From JASLBX01 sp036373915 (GTDB taxonomy: Bacteria; Actinomycetota; Actinomycetes; Jiangellales; Jiangellaceae): a stretch of 64,000 bases of DNA. Of the stretch, positions 51,279-60,262 are shown one piece after another. The stretch lies in NCBI GenBank assembly GCA_036373915.1, contig DASUUU010000082.1, positions 1 to 64,000 on the forward strand, given 5' to 3'. Position 1 is the first letter of the stretch. Each line of letters begins with the position of its first letter. A model generated the notes under the pieces. The model searched no databases. It worked only from the letters and a program-made list of their open reading frames with translations, and was not told the origin of the DNA. The translations under genes and the position numbers were made by a program.

Positions 51279-52968
51279 ATTCGGCCTCGCGCATTGGGAT
51301 GCGGACGGCACGCGCGTCGGCGACCTGGACGGCCCGGTCGTAGCCGGCGTCGACATGCCTGATCACGCCCGTCGCGGGATCGTTGGATAGCACTCGAGCG
51401 ATCTTCTCGCCGGCCAGCGGCGTGCCGTCGGCAACTGTCACCTGCCCGGCATGGATCGACCGTCCCATGCCGACCCCACCGCCGTGGTGGATCGACACCC
51501 ATGTCGCACCGGACGCCGTGTTGACCAGCGCGTTCAGTAGCGGCCAGTCGGCGATGGCGTCCGAGCTGTCGGCCATCGCCTCTGTCTCGCGGTACGGCGA
51601 GGCCACCGAACCGGCGTCCAGATGATCGCGGCCGATCACGATCGGCGCCTTGAGCTCTCCTGCGGCGACCATGTCGTTGAACCGGCCGCCGGCCCGGTCA
51701 CGTTCGCCGTAGCCGAGCCAGCAGATCCGCGCCGGAAGGCCCTGGAAGTGCACCTTCTCGCCGGCCATCCGGATCCACCGGGCCAGCGGTTCATTCTCGG
51801 GGAACAGGTCCAAGATCGCCCGGTCGGTCGCCGCGATATCCGCGGGATCGCCCGACAATGCCGCCCACCGGAACGGTCCCTTGCCCTCACAGAACAGCGG
51901 CCGGATGTACGCCGGGACGAACCCGGGAAAGTCGAAGGCGCGTCCGTAACCGGCCAGTTGCGCCTCACCGCGGATCGAGTTGCCGTAGTCGAACACTTCG
52001 GCACCGGCGTCCAGGAATCCGACCATCGCCTCGACGTGGACGGCCATGGACTCGCGGGCCCGCTGGGTGAACCCGGCCGGGTCCTTCGTGCGCTCGGCGT
52101 CCCAATCGTCGAACGGCACGCCTAGCGGCAGGTACGCGAGCGGATCGTGGGCACTTGTCTGATCGGTCACGATGTCGATCTCGGCACCGCGAGCCAGCAG
52201 GGAGGGGACGAGGTCGGCCGCGTTGCCCAGAACTCCGATGGACAGTGGGCGGCGGGCGTCCCGAGCGTCGTACGCGAGCCGCAGCGCCTCGTCGACCGAA
52301 TCGGCCTGGACATCGAGGTAGCGGTGGTCGAGCCGGCGGGCTATGCGGGACGGGTCGCACTCGACGACGATCGCGACACCCTCGTTCATCGTCACGGCGA
52401 GTGGCTGAGCGCCGCCCATGCCGCCAAGGCCGGCGGTGAGGGTGATGGTGCCGGCAAGAGAGCCCCCACCGTGTTGTTGCCCGTCGCCGCGGGCGCCGGC
52501 GAGCTTGGCAGCGACGGCGGAGAATGTCTCATAGGTGCCTTGGAGAATTCCCTGGGTTCCGATGTAGATCCACGAGCCGGCCGTCATCTGGCCGTACATG
52601 GTCAATCCCAGCGCCTCGAGCCGGCGGAACTCCTCCCAGGTGGCCCAGTCTCCGACCAGGTTCGAGTTCGCGATGAGCACGCGTGGGGCCCACTCGTGGG
52701 TGCGCAGCACGCCGACCGGCCGGCCCGACTGGACCAGCATCGTCTCGTCGCGCTCCAGGGTGGTGAGGGTGCGAACGAGGGCATCGAAGGACGCCCAGTC
52801 GCGAGCCGCCTTTCCCGTGCCGCCGTACACCACGAGTTCGTCGGGGTGCTCGGCGACCTCCGGGTCCAGGTTGTTCTGCAACATCCGGAGGGCGGCTTCC
52901 TGCGGCCAGCCCTTGGCGGTCAGGGTGTCGCCGTGGGGAGCCCGCACGGGACGGGGACCTGCATTCAT
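51277..52968 (-). CDS. hutU: Urocanate hydratase
   Basis: A protein of 563 aa. It begins with RAPHGDTLTAKGWPQEAALRMLQNNLDPEVAE and has the NAD+-binding GGMGGAQPLAVTM and the active-site region FDYGNSIRGEAQ. It converts urocanate to imidazolonepropionate with NAD+ as an electrophilic catalyst. ATG 52968 is preferred because of AAGGAGCG in front; ATG 52986 would overlap that site. It lies 22 nt after hutH. The next enzyme, imidazolonepropionase (HutI), is not encoded in the window. Confidence 0.97.
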   Translation of the reverse strand: MNAGPRPVRAPHGDTLTAKGWPQEAALRMLQNNLDPEVAEHPDELVVYGGTGKAARDWASFDALVRTLTTLERDETMLVQSGRPVGVLRTHEWAPRVLIANSNLVGDWATWEEFRRLEALGLTMYGQMTAGSWIYIGTQGILQGTYETFSAVAAKLAGARGDGQQHGGGSLAGTITLTAGLGGMGGAQPLAVTMNEGVAIVVECDPSRIARRLDHRYLDVQADSVDEALRLAYDARDARRPLSIGVLGNAADLVPSLLARGAEIDIVTDQTSAHDPLAYLPLGVPFDDWDAERTKDPAGFTQRARESMAVHVEAMVGFLDAGAEVFDYGNSIRGEAQLAGYGRAFDFPGFVPAYIRPLFCEGKGPFRWAALSGDPADIAATDRAILDLFPENEPLARWIRMAGEKVHFQGLPARICWLGYGERDRAGGRFNDMVAAGELKAPIVIGRDHLDAGSVASPYRETEAMADSSDAIADWPLLNALVNTASGATWVSIHHGGGVGMGRSIHAGQVTVADGTPLAGEKIARVLSNDPATGVIRHVDAGYDRAVQVADARAVRIPMREAE

Positions 52969-52990
52969 CGGGATCGCTCCTTCCACATAC

Positions 52991-54526
52991 CTAGCTCAAC
53001 GGCCCGACCGCCGACTCGGCGGCCGCGATGATGGTTCCGTCCCGGACCAACTCGACGACGGCGTCGATCTCAGGGGCCAGATACCGGTCGGTCCCCGGTC
53101 CGGGAACCTGCGCCCGGATGGCATCGCGCACCGCCCCGGTGCCCGCCGCCGGCTCCAGCGGTGCTCGCAGGTCGAGGGCACGAGCGGCGGTCAGCAGTTC
53201 GACGGCGAGCACCCTGCCCAGCCCGTCGACAGCCCGGCGCAGCTTGCGGCCGGCGTTCCAGCCCATCGACACATGGTCCTCTTGCATCGCGCTGGACGGG
53301 ATCGAGTCCACGGACGCCGGCACCGCCAGTCGTTTGAGCTCCGAGACGATGGCGGCCTGGGTGTACTGCCCGATCATGTGGCCGGAGTCGACGCCGGGAT
53401 CGTCGGCCAGGAAGGCCGGTAAACCCCCGCTGCGAGCCACGTCGAGGAACCGGTCGGTGCGGCGTTCGCTGATGCTGGCCAGATCTGCGGTCGCAATCGC
53501 GAGGAAGTCCAGGACGTACCCGACCGGCGCGCCGTGGAAGTTGCCGTTGGACTCCACCCGGCCGTCCTGCGTCACCACCGGGTTGTCTATCGCCGCGGCA
53601 AGCTCTCGGGACGCGACAGCCTCGGCGTGCGCCAACGTGTCCCGCCCCGCCCCGTGCACCTGCGGCGCGCACCGCAGTGAGTACGCATCCTGCACCCGCG
53701 TGCAGTCCGGTCCGCGATGGCTGGCCACCACTCCGGATCCGGCCAGCAGCATCCGCAGGTTCGTGGCCGACGCCGACTGGCCCGGGTGCGGCCGCAGATC
53801 CTGTAGATCCGCGGCGAACACCCGATCCGTGCCGAGCAGAGCTTCGACACTCATCGCCGCCGCCACATCGGCGGTGCGAAGCAACCTATGCAGGTCGTGA
53901 GCGGCCAGGATCAGCATGGCCAGCATCCCGTCCGTGCCGTTGATCAGCGCCAGGCCCTCCTTCTCGGCGAGCTCGACCGGCTCGATACCGGCGGCCCGAA
54001 GCGCCTCGCCGGCGTCAACGAGCTCCCCGGCCGCGGTGCGTACTTCGCCCTCGCCCATCAGGGCGAGAGCGCAGTGGGCGAGCGGTGCAAGGTCTCCCGA
54101 GCAGCCCAGGCTGCCGAACTCACGGATGACGGGTGTGATGCCGGCGCCGAGCATCGCCGCGTACGTCGTGGCGGTGACGGGACGGACGCCGGTGCGGCCG
54201 GTCGCGAGGGTGGACAGGCGCAACAACATCAACCCCCGGACGACCTCGCGCTCCACCTCGTCGCCCGATCCGGCGGCGTGGCTTCGGATGAGGCTGCGCT
54301 GAAGCTGCGCCCGGCGGTCGACAGGAATATGTCGGGTGGCCAGCGCTCCGAACCCAGTCGAAACTCCGTAATACGGCAGGTCGGCCGCGGCAAGGTGCTC
54401 GACGACCTCCCTGGTCTTGGCGATGGCCGCGAGCGCCTGGTCAGTTAGCTCGACCCTGGCGCCGTGCCGAGCGACGGCGACGACGTCCGCCGGTGAGAGT
54501 GGGCCGGTCCCCACGTGAACGGTCAT
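52991..54526 (-). CDS. hutH: Histidine ammonia-lyase
   Basis: The protein has 511 aa from ATG 54526, giving the family start (VHVGTGPLSPADVVAVARHGARVEL). The Ser-Gly pair that forms the MIO cofactor is in GSLGCSGDLAPLAH. The residue before it is Cys where most histidases have Ala. Other motifs are YYGVSTGFGALAT, QDAYSLRCAPQVHGA and HMIGQYTQAAIVSE, with SSAMQEDHVSMG. It deaminates L-histidine to urocanate. It is the first gene of the hut operon; 161 nt separate it from the small gene upstream. Confidence 0.96.
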   Translation of the reverse strand: MTVHVGTGPLSPADVVAVARHGARVELTDQALAAIAKTREVVEHLAAADLPYYGVSTGFGALATRHIPVDRRAQLQRSLIRSHAAGSGDEVEREVVRGLMLLRLSTLATGRTGVRPVTATTYAAMLGAGITPVIREFGSLGCSGDLAPLAHCALALMGEGEVRTAAGELVDAGEALRAAGIEPVELAEKEGLALINGTDGMLAMLILAAHDLHRLLRTADVAAAMSVEALLGTDRVFAADLQDLRPHPGQSASATNLRMLLAGSGVVASHRGPDCTRVQDAYSLRCAPQVHGAGRDTLAHAEAVASRELAAAIDNPVVTQDGRVESNGNFHGAPVGYVLDFLAIATADLASISERRTDRFLDVARSGGLPAFLADDPGVDSGHMIGQYTQAAIVSELKRLAVPASVDSIPSSAMQEDHVSMGWNAGRKLRRAVDGLGRVLAVELLTAARALDLRAPLEPAAGTGAVRDAIRAQVPGPGTDRYLAPEIDAVVELVRDGTIIAAAESAVGPLS

Positions 54527-54687
54527 GGGGCTATTCCATCCCGTCGCCGCCACCGAACCAAAGCGGCTTGTCGACACGGCACCCGCACCAGCGGCCCGAC
54601 CCGGCCGCCATTGCGTGGGACGCGACCGCCAGGCTCACCAACCGCCTGCGCGGGCACATCGGCGCGGCGGTGACCGGCGGGACGTCA

Positions 54688-54888
54688 TCACGGCAACCTC
54701 GCCAGCCGGAAATACGCCCTTTGTGACATGCGTCTCGATAACCGGTCGAACCGGTCGGCCCAGCGCTGCATGCGGTGTGCTCGAATCAGCTCCTGGGCCA
54801 GCCTCTCGTGCTCGCCGAGCTCATGGCGGATCGCCTTGTGCGGCACGGCAGGAAAGTGAATCTCAAGATCGGTATGGGTGGGCAGCAT
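54688..54888 (-). CDS. Small basic helical protein of unknown function
   Basis: The protein has 66 aa. ATG 54888 has one of the best ribosome sites in the window (GGAGGAAGACG). The sequence is HFPAVPHKAIRHELGEHERL followed by helices rich in Arg and His, ending in YFRLARLP; about 20 Arg, Lys or His residues. No domain is recognised. It lies 70 nt downstream of the DUF4097 gene on the same strand and may be the last gene of that operon. Confidence 0.7.
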   Translation of the reverse strand: MLPTHTDLEIHFPAVPHKAIRHELGEHERLAQELIRAHRMQRWADRFDRLSRRMSQRAYFRLARLP

Positions 54889-54958
54889 CGTCTTCCTCCA
54901 CGAGTGAACCTAGCGGCGGGCACTGACAGAAATCGTCGAACTTGAAGTGCAGTTGAGG

Positions 54959-55819
54959 TCAAGCTCGGCGGATCGCGACCGAACCGCTGACGGAGCGAGC
55001 CCGCACAACCAGCCGGCGCTCGTCCCCTTCCGCGGGCCCGTCGGAAGGCTCCAGTTCAGAGCTGACCTGACCGGTGATCGATGAGCAGTCCAGCAGCGTC
55101 GCGGTGCCGCCGGCGATGCCGATCGCGACGTCGCCGGTGGCGGTCTTGGCCTGTAGCTCGCCGGCGGACGCGTTGCTCACCGTCACGTCGCCGGAGGCCG
55201 TCTTGAGGTGAATTTCGCCCTCGACCGATCCGAGCTCGAGATCACCCGACGCGGACGACACGCGACCACGTCCGGCCAACTCCGACAGGTGAACGTCCCC
55301 AGATGCGGTCTCAACACGCGCGTCTTCATGGCAGCGTTCGACCGCAATGTCGCCCGAGCCTGTCTTCACGGCGGCAGCATTCACCAGGCCGATCCGGACG
55401 TCGCCGCTACCGGTGCCGATGCTCGCGTCATGAGCTGCGTCGACCCAGACGTCGCCTGAGCCGGTGGTCACCTTCACGTCGCCGAACTTTCCATCGAGCC
55501 GCACGTCGGCAGACCCGGACTTGGTGACCACTGTGCTCTCAGCGGGCACCTGTGCAACCACGATCACGTCGGGATGCCGCTGGAAACCCATCGTCCGCGG
55601 CACGTCGATCCGAAGCGCGTTGCCGCGCAGATCGACCCGAGCGCGGGCGATCAAATCAAGCGCATCCGGGTCGCCCGCCGGGTCCGGCTGGAGCCGCACG
55701 ATCGCCTCGGTGACATCACCAGTGGTGATGGCGATCTCGCCACTGCCGAGTTCAACTGATACCTGAAGCGGTTCGGATACCTCGAAGGTGCGGACGGACT
55801 CGCTGCTGGTGGTGGACAT
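54959..55819 (-). CDS. DUF4097 beta-strand repeat protein
   Basis: A 286-aa protein. From residue about 60 to 260 it consists of repeated strands of the form SGDVxV (TKSGSADVRLDG, TGSGDVWVDAA, TGSGDVRIGLV, ASGDVTVSNAS, ATGDVAIGIAG), the DUF4097/DUF4098 parallel beta-helix. No signal peptide or membrane helix is seen, so it appears cytoplasmic. Such proteins often accompany small DNA-binding regulators in actinobacteria; their role is unknown. It follows the ribbon-helix-helix gene after 26 nt and is probably under its control. Confidence 0.88.
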   Translation of the reverse strand: MSTTSSESVRTFEVSEPLQVSVELGSGEIAITTGDVTEAIVRLQPDPAGDPDALDLIARARVDLRGNALRIDVPRTMGFQRHPDVIVVAQVPAESTVVTKSGSADVRLDGKFGDVKVTTGSGDVWVDAAHDASIGTGSGDVRIGLVNAAAVKTGSGDIAVERCHEDARVETASGDVHLSELAGRGRVSSASGDLELGSVEGEIHLKTASGDVTVSNASAGELQAKTATGDVAIGIAGGTATLLDCSSITGQVSSELEPSDGPAEGDERRLVVRARSVSGSVAIRRA

Positions 55820-55845
55820 CTTTCGGCACCTTTCGGTAGTTGGGG

Positions 55846-56352
55846 TTATCGCTGCCAGCCGGTGAGCCGCTGACCGAACACGCGGGCCTCCCGGGACGGT
55901 CGAGCCTGGCGATCCGGCGGCGCGTCGAGCATCTGCGCCACAGCCCGAACCAGCCAGGCGTTGACGGACTGCCCGGAGGCTGCGGCGGCTTCTTCGACTC
56001 GGGTCTTCATGGACTCCGGAAGCCGGAGCGACACGCGGGCCACGCCTTCCTCCCTGTCGGCGGCAGCCGAGGCGGAAGGCTCATCCGATTCCGGTTCCGG
56101 CCTCGTGGTCGCGGTCTCACCGACGACAAGCTCCGGATCGCGGCCGCGCAGCCGGACTTCGACGACGCCCGCCGCGAGCTGTTCGGTGATCTCGGCCGCC
56201 GCTACGCCGAGCGCCTCCAGCAGGACCATCCGCAGCGACGGCTCGATCGCGTATGAAAGTCGGCTGGCCGCATCACGCACCTCGGCCGAGCCGGCTTCCG
56301 CGGCGGCAGCGAGGTCTCTTCGAAGATCGTCGACGTACGGCGCCAAGTCCAT
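55846..56352 (-). CDS. Ribbon-helix-helix (HicB/Arc-like) regulator
   Basis: The product is 168 aa. The N-terminal 70 residues are helical (DLRRDLAAAAEAGSAEVRDAASRLSYAIE), an acidic linker follows, and residues about 105-145 are a ribbon-helix-helix: GVARVSLRLPESMKTRVEEAAAASGQSVNAWLVRAVAQML. No HicA toxin gene is next to it, so it is more likely a regulator of the following DUF4097 gene. Its start codon lies in a triple-palindrome operator and the transcript is probably leaderless. Confidence 0.85.
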   Translation of the reverse strand: MDLAPYVDDLRRDLAAAAEAGSAEVRDAASRLSYAIEPSLRMVLLEALGVAAAEITEQLAAGVVEVRLRGRDPELVVGETATTRPEPESDEPSASAAADREEGVARVSLRLPESMKTRVEEAAAASGQSVNAWLVRAVAQMLDAPPDRQARPSREARVFGQRLTGWQR

Positions 56353-56387
56353 GACGCCATCATGACGTCATAATGGCGTCATGTCAA
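56350..56387 (-). promoter_or_regulatory. Triple-palindrome operator and promoter of the ribbon-helix-helix gene
   Basis: Three 10-bp boxes with 11-bp period: ATGACGCCAT (56351-56360), ATGACGTCAT (56362-56371) and ATGGCGTCAT (56373-56382); the whole is symmetric about the middle box. On the minus strand TTGACA (56387-56382) and CATGAT (56364-56359), 17 bp apart, form a promoter, which puts the transcription start at or next to the A of the ATG. A fourth GGCGTCA lies at 56397-56403. Confidence 0.75.
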
Positions 56388-56522
56388 GCGTCAGTGTGGC
56401 GTCACGCTTGTGCGAGAGTGGCGCCGAGCATGGCGCCGGGTGTGAGCTGCCGGGTGGCTGTCGACGTGCCTGCAGAACGCAACACCCGGGTGCTGCGCTG
56501 AAGCGAGCGCAGGCGCGCCGAC

Positions 56523-58754
56523 TTACTCCGTCGCCGGAGCCGGCCTATCGGCAGTGGGATCGGTCGGCATGCCGGCCTCGCCACGCTTGACCCCCGCGAG
56601 CAGCAGTTGCGCGACGTCGACGACTTCCACACCTTCGCCCTGGCCGTCGGCTTGGGCCTGAGTGAGCCCGTCCGACAGCATGACCCGGCAGAACGGGCAC
56701 CCGATCGCGATCGCCTCCGCGCCCGTGGCCAGGGCTTCTTCGGTGCGTTCTGTGTTGATCCGCTTGCCGATGCGTTCTTCCATCCACATGCGCGCCCCGC
56801 CGGCGCCGCAGCAGAACGACCGGTCGGAGTTGCGGGGCATCTCGCGCAGTTCGACACCCGGCAATGCGCCCACGAGCTCACGCGGCGGCTCGTACACCTT
56901 GTTGTGCCGGCCGAGGTAGCAGGGGTCGTGGTAGGTGACCGGACGTCCGGCGACCTCGCCGTCTGCCGGTGCGACCGGCGTCAGCTTGCCTTCCCGCACC
57001 AGCCGGTTGAGCAGCTGGGTGTGATGGACGACCTCCAACTCGAGGCCCAGCTGTGCGTACTCGTTCTTGAGGGTGTTGAAGCAGTGCGCGCAGGTCGCGA
57101 CGATTCGTAGCGCCTTGGTCTCTCGGAGTACCTCGACGTTCTGCATCGCCAGCTGCTGGAACAGGAACTCGTTGCCCGACCGGCGGGCGGGATCGCCGCT
57201 ACAGGTCTCACCGTCGCCGAGCACGGCGAACGACACCCCGGCAGTGTGCAGTAACTCCGCGACGGCTTGGGTGGTCTTCTTGGCCCGGTCCTCGAATGCC
57301 CCGGCACACCCCACCCAGAACAACCAGTCGACCTCGTCGAGGGATTCGACGTCCACACCCACCTGGGCCACGTCGAACGGCAGGTCGGCGGCCCACTCCA
57401 TCCGCTTGGACTGGTTGACGCCCCACGGATTGCCGGCCTTCTCCAAGTTCCTGAACAGCCCGTTCAACTCCGATGGGAACTCGGTCTCGATGAGGGTTTG
57501 GTACCGGCGCAGGTCGAGGATGTGGTCGACGTGCTCGATGTCGACCGGGCACTGCTCGACACACGCGCCGCAGGTGGTGCACGACCACAGCACGTCCGGA
57601 TCGACGACACCGCCGGCCTCACCCGGGCCGACCAGCGGCCGTTCGGCTTCGGCGAGCGCCGCCGCCGGCACGCCGGCCAATTGTTCCGGCGTGGCCGTCT
57701 CGTCGCCCATCATGTCCTTGCCGCCGCCGGCGAGCAGGTAGGGCGCTTTGGCGTAAGAGTGATCGCGCAGGCCCATCACCAGCAACTTCGGAGATAGCGG
57801 CTTTCCGGTGTGCCAGGCCGGGCACTGCGACTGGCAACGCCCGCATTCGGTGCAGGTGGTGAAGTCGAGCAAGCCCTTCCAGGTGAAGTCCTCGACCTTG
57901 CCGACACCGAGCGCGGCGTCCTCGTCCAGATCTTCGATGTTCTCGAAGTCGACCGGTGCGCCATTGACCGTCAGCGGCTTGGCAGCACCCAGCGCCGTCC
58001 CGCCGTCGGCTTCCCGCTTGAAGTAGACATTCGGGAACACAAGGAACCGGTGCCACGCCACACCCATGGTCAGGTTCACCGAAATCGTGATCAGCCATGC
58101 CATCGAGATCGCGATCTTCAGGCCCGCGACCGCATAGACCCAGGTGTCCAAGGTCGCTGTCGACGCTCCGCCGAACAACTCGCCGATCCAGAACGTCAAC
58201 GGGAAATGCGTGCGATCACCTTGTCCGAGCGCGTACTCCAAGCCGCGTAGCACCACGATGCACAGGCCGACGCCGACGATCGTCCACTCCACGTAGTAGG
58301 CCTGCCACATCGTCGACCCGGAGAACCGGGACGACCGGCCAAGCCGATTCGGGTGCCGCACCAGCCGAACCACGATCAACGCGGCGATGCTCACCAGCAT
58401 CACCCAGCCGATGATCTCGATGAGCCACTCGAGGGGACGCCAGTGCCCGATCACCGGCAAGGCGAACCCGCTGTCGAAGATCTGCCCGTAAGCGGTCACG
58501 AGCGTCACGAACAGCAGAATGAATCCGGCGAACACGAACCAGTGCGCGGCGCCGATCCACGTCCACTTCAGCATCCTGGTGTGGCCGACGGTCTCGCGCA
58601 GCATCGTCACGGCCCGCTGGGCGGGACTGTTCGTACGCTCGAACGCCGGCCGGCCGAGGCGGATGACCGCGAACATCTGCGACATCGCCCGCGCCGCCAA
58701 CGCGACGGCAACGACCGTGAGCGCCAGGGAGACAACAATCGCTGCGGCCTGCAT
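56523..58754 (-). CDS. Membrane-bound Fe-S oxidoreductase (heterodisulfide reductase/GlpC-like)
   Basis: A 743-aa protein. Residues 1 to about 260 have five or six membrane helices with several His, like the heme-b domain of NarI/HdrE-type proteins. Residues about 310-440 hold two [4Fe-4S] motifs, CTECGRCQSQCP and CTTCGACVEQCP. The C-terminal part has two CCG domains (WVGCAGAFEDRAKKTT and HDPCYLGRHNKVYEPP with FCCGAGGARMW). It should pass electrons between the quinone pool and a cytoplasmic partner, such as an electron-transfer flavoprotein; the partner is not adjacent. This long form is conserved in actinobacteria. It stands alone, with 55 nt to dcd. Confidence 0.93.
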   Translation of the reverse strand: MQAAAIVVSLALTVVAVALAARAMSQMFAVIRLGRPAFERTNSPAQRAVTMLRETVGHTRMLKWTWIGAAHWFVFAGFILLFVTLVTAYGQIFDSGFALPVIGHWRPLEWLIEIIGWVMLVSIAALIVVRLVRHPNRLGRSSRFSGSTMWQAYYVEWTIVGVGLCIVVLRGLEYALGQGDRTHFPLTFWIGELFGGASTATLDTWVYAVAGLKIAISMAWLITISVNLTMGVAWHRFLVFPNVYFKREADGGTALGAAKPLTVNGAPVDFENIEDLDEDAALGVGKVEDFTWKGLLDFTTCTECGRCQSQCPAWHTGKPLSPKLLVMGLRDHSYAKAPYLLAGGGKDMMGDETATPEQLAGVPAAALAEAERPLVGPGEAGGVVDPDVLWSCTTCGACVEQCPVDIEHVDHILDLRRYQTLIETEFPSELNGLFRNLEKAGNPWGVNQSKRMEWAADLPFDVAQVGVDVESLDEVDWLFWVGCAGAFEDRAKKTTQAVAELLHTAGVSFAVLGDGETCSGDPARRSGNEFLFQQLAMQNVEVLRETKALRIVATCAHCFNTLKNEYAQLGLELEVVHHTQLLNRLVREGKLTPVAPADGEVAGRPVTYHDPCYLGRHNKVYEPPRELVGALPGVELREMPRNSDRSFCCGAGGARMWMEERIGKRINTERTEEALATGAEAIAIGCPFCRVMLSDGLTQAQADGQGEGVEVVDVAQLLLAGVKRGEAGMPTDPTADRPAPATE

Positions 58755-58809
58755 ACGCTTCCTATTCGAAGTCGGTCAGCTGAACTGAATCCTACTCGCC
58801 AGTAACTTT

Positions 58810-59385
58810 TTAGATCTTCGTCCGGTGGAAGTTAAGGTACGACCGGCTCGGTGTCGGGCCACGCTGTCCCTGGTACCTGGAGCCGGTGCGGCCGGAGCCG
58901 TACGGTTCCTCGGCCGGACTGGACAGGGCGAAGAAGCACAGCTGGCCGATCTTCATGCCAGGCCACAGCTTGATCGGAAGTGTCGCGACATTCGACAGCT
59001 CCAGGGTGAGGTGGCCGCTGAAGCCCGCGTCGATGAACCCTGCGGTGGAGTGCGTCAGCAGACCGAGCCGGCCGAGGGAGCTCTTGCCTTCGAGCCGAGC
59101 CGACAGGTCGTTCCCGAGGGTAACCACCTCGTACGTCGAGGCGAGCACGAACTCGCCTGGGTGCAGGACGAAGGGCTCCTCGCCGGCCGGCTCGACGAGC
59201 CTGGTCAGGTCGGGTTGATCTTCGGCGGGGTCGATGTGCGGGTACCGGTGGTTCTCGAACACCCGGAAGTAGCGGTCCAGCCGCAGGTCGATACTGGACG
59301 GCTGCACCATGTCTGGGTCGAACGGCTCGAGGATCACCCGCTTGGCGTCGACGGCGGCTCTGATGTCCCGATCCGACATAAGCAT
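58810..59385 (-). CDS. dcd: dCTP deaminase (probably dUMP-forming)
   Basis: The protein has 191 aa. Motifs are MVQPSSIDLRLDRYFRVF, the active-site ARLEGKSSLGRLGLLTHSTAGFIDAGFSGHLTLELSN with the catalytic Glu, and the C-terminal GSRYQGQRGPTPSRSYLNF. Actinobacterial enzymes of this type carry out both deamination and pyrophosphate removal, giving dUMP for thymidylate synthesis. Of the paired starts ATG 59385 and ATG 59379, the first gives MLMSDRDIRAAV. The 263 nt between it and the tRNA show nothing but a possible tRNA promoter. Confidence 0.96.
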   Translation of the reverse strand: MLMSDRDIRAAVDAKRVILEPFDPDMVQPSSIDLRLDRYFRVFENHRYPHIDPAEDQPDLTRLVEPAGEEPFVLHPGEFVLASTYEVVTLGNDLSARLEGKSSLGRLGLLTHSTAGFIDAGFSGHLTLELSNVATLPIKLWPGMKIGQLCFFALSSPAEEPYGSGRTGSRYQGQRGPTPSRSYLNFHRTKI

Positions 59386-59648
59386 GCCGCGACCCTACCC
59401 ACGCCTGAGCGCCGCATCACCTTGCGGACCGGACTCGTTACCTCGCCTCTTACGCGCGGCCGGATCGCCCAGGCAGTGCCGATCACCGCCAGGTCGCCTC
59501 ACGTCGATTCGGATCATTGCGAGTTACGACCGGGGTGCGTATTCGAAAGCCGGCAGATCCACACGGTCCAGGCGAAGCACACATTTCGCCGCTTGACGCC
59601 GCAGGGGGTATGCTAGCTCGCCGATCGCTACCGTCGCCGGTAGCCAAT

Positions 59649-59722
59649 GCGGGTGTAGTTCAATGGTAGAACTTCAGCTTCCCAAGCTGACAGTGCGGGT
59701 TCGATTCCCGTCACCCGCTCCA
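59649..59722 (+). tRNA. tRNA-Gly (anticodon CCC)
   Basis: GCGGGTG (59649-59655) pairs with CACCCGC (59712-59718), followed by T and an encoded CCA (59720-59722). The anticodon stem TCAGC/GCTGA encloses TTCCCAA, giving anticodon CCC. The T-arm GCGGG-TTCGATT-CCCGT is standard. A short ACCGC/GCGGT hairpin (59731-59746) follows and may terminate it. Confidence 0.95.
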
Positions 59723-59853
59723 GCCACATCACCGCAGGTCAGCGGTATGTTGCGACAATCCGGCATCACCCGACATGTGGTGCGGCGCATCAGAGTCGTC
59801 TTTCGTCATCATCGATGCAACGAAGTGACGCATCCACTCGGACGATCCCGGCA

Positions 59854-60204
59854 CTATTCAGGGGCAGAGTCCGTCGACTGGTCCATGAGGTAGATGGTGG
59901 CCCCGCCCGGGTCTTGATAGGTGGCCAGGAAGCCGCCGGGGATCTCCGAGGGCTCTTCGACCACGGCCAGCGTCTCGGGCCGCGCGGCATGGAATGAATT
60001 GACGCTGTCGACGACGAAGAGCGGACCGACGGGCGCATCGGGGTCGTTGGCGTCGAGCATGACCTGCACGTCGCTGTTCGGCAGGGTCAGAGCAACGGTC
60101 GCCTCGCCCTCGCGCCACACCTCGGTGAAGCCGAGGGTGTCGCGGTAGAGGGCGAGCGAGGCGTTCAGGTCAGAGGTTGGGACGAGCAGGAACTCGAGCT
60201 TCAT
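59854..60204 (-). CDS. VOC-family (glyoxalase/dioxygenase-like) protein
   Basis: The product is 116 aa, one VOC module pair of beta-alpha-beta-beta-beta units: MKLEFLLVPTSDLNASLALYRDTLGFTEVW and the second half PGGFLATYQDPGGATIYLMDQ. The His/Glu metal ligands of glyoxalase are not obvious, so it may bind rather than convert its ligand. It is divergent from a TetR gene 58 nt away whose operator-like repeat lies between them, so it is probably the target of that regulator. Confidence 0.87.
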   Translation of the reverse strand: MKLEFLLVPTSDLNASLALYRDTLGFTEVWREGEATVALTLPNSDVQVMLDANDPDAPVGPLFVVDSVNSFHAARPETLAVVEEPSEIPGGFLATYQDPGGATIYLMDQSTDSAPE

Positions 60205-60231
60205 GGCGGGCCCTTCCGTGTCGTAATTGGA

Positions 60232-60257
60232 TTATGGCTAAGCATAACTGCATTATG
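60232..60257. promoter_or_regulatory. Operator-like inverted repeat between VOC and TetR genes
   Basis: TTATG (60232-60236), six bases, CATAA (60243-60247), with another CATTATG at 60251-60257. The region is AT-rich against a GC-rich background and covers both promoters, as expected for a TetR operator. Confidence 0.55.
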
Positions 60258-60262
60258 TTCCT

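Noticed and set aside
55846..56352. HicAB toxin-antitoxin system
   Set aside because: The HicB-like protein has no HicA (dsRNA-binding toxin) gene on either side; the partner is DUF4097.
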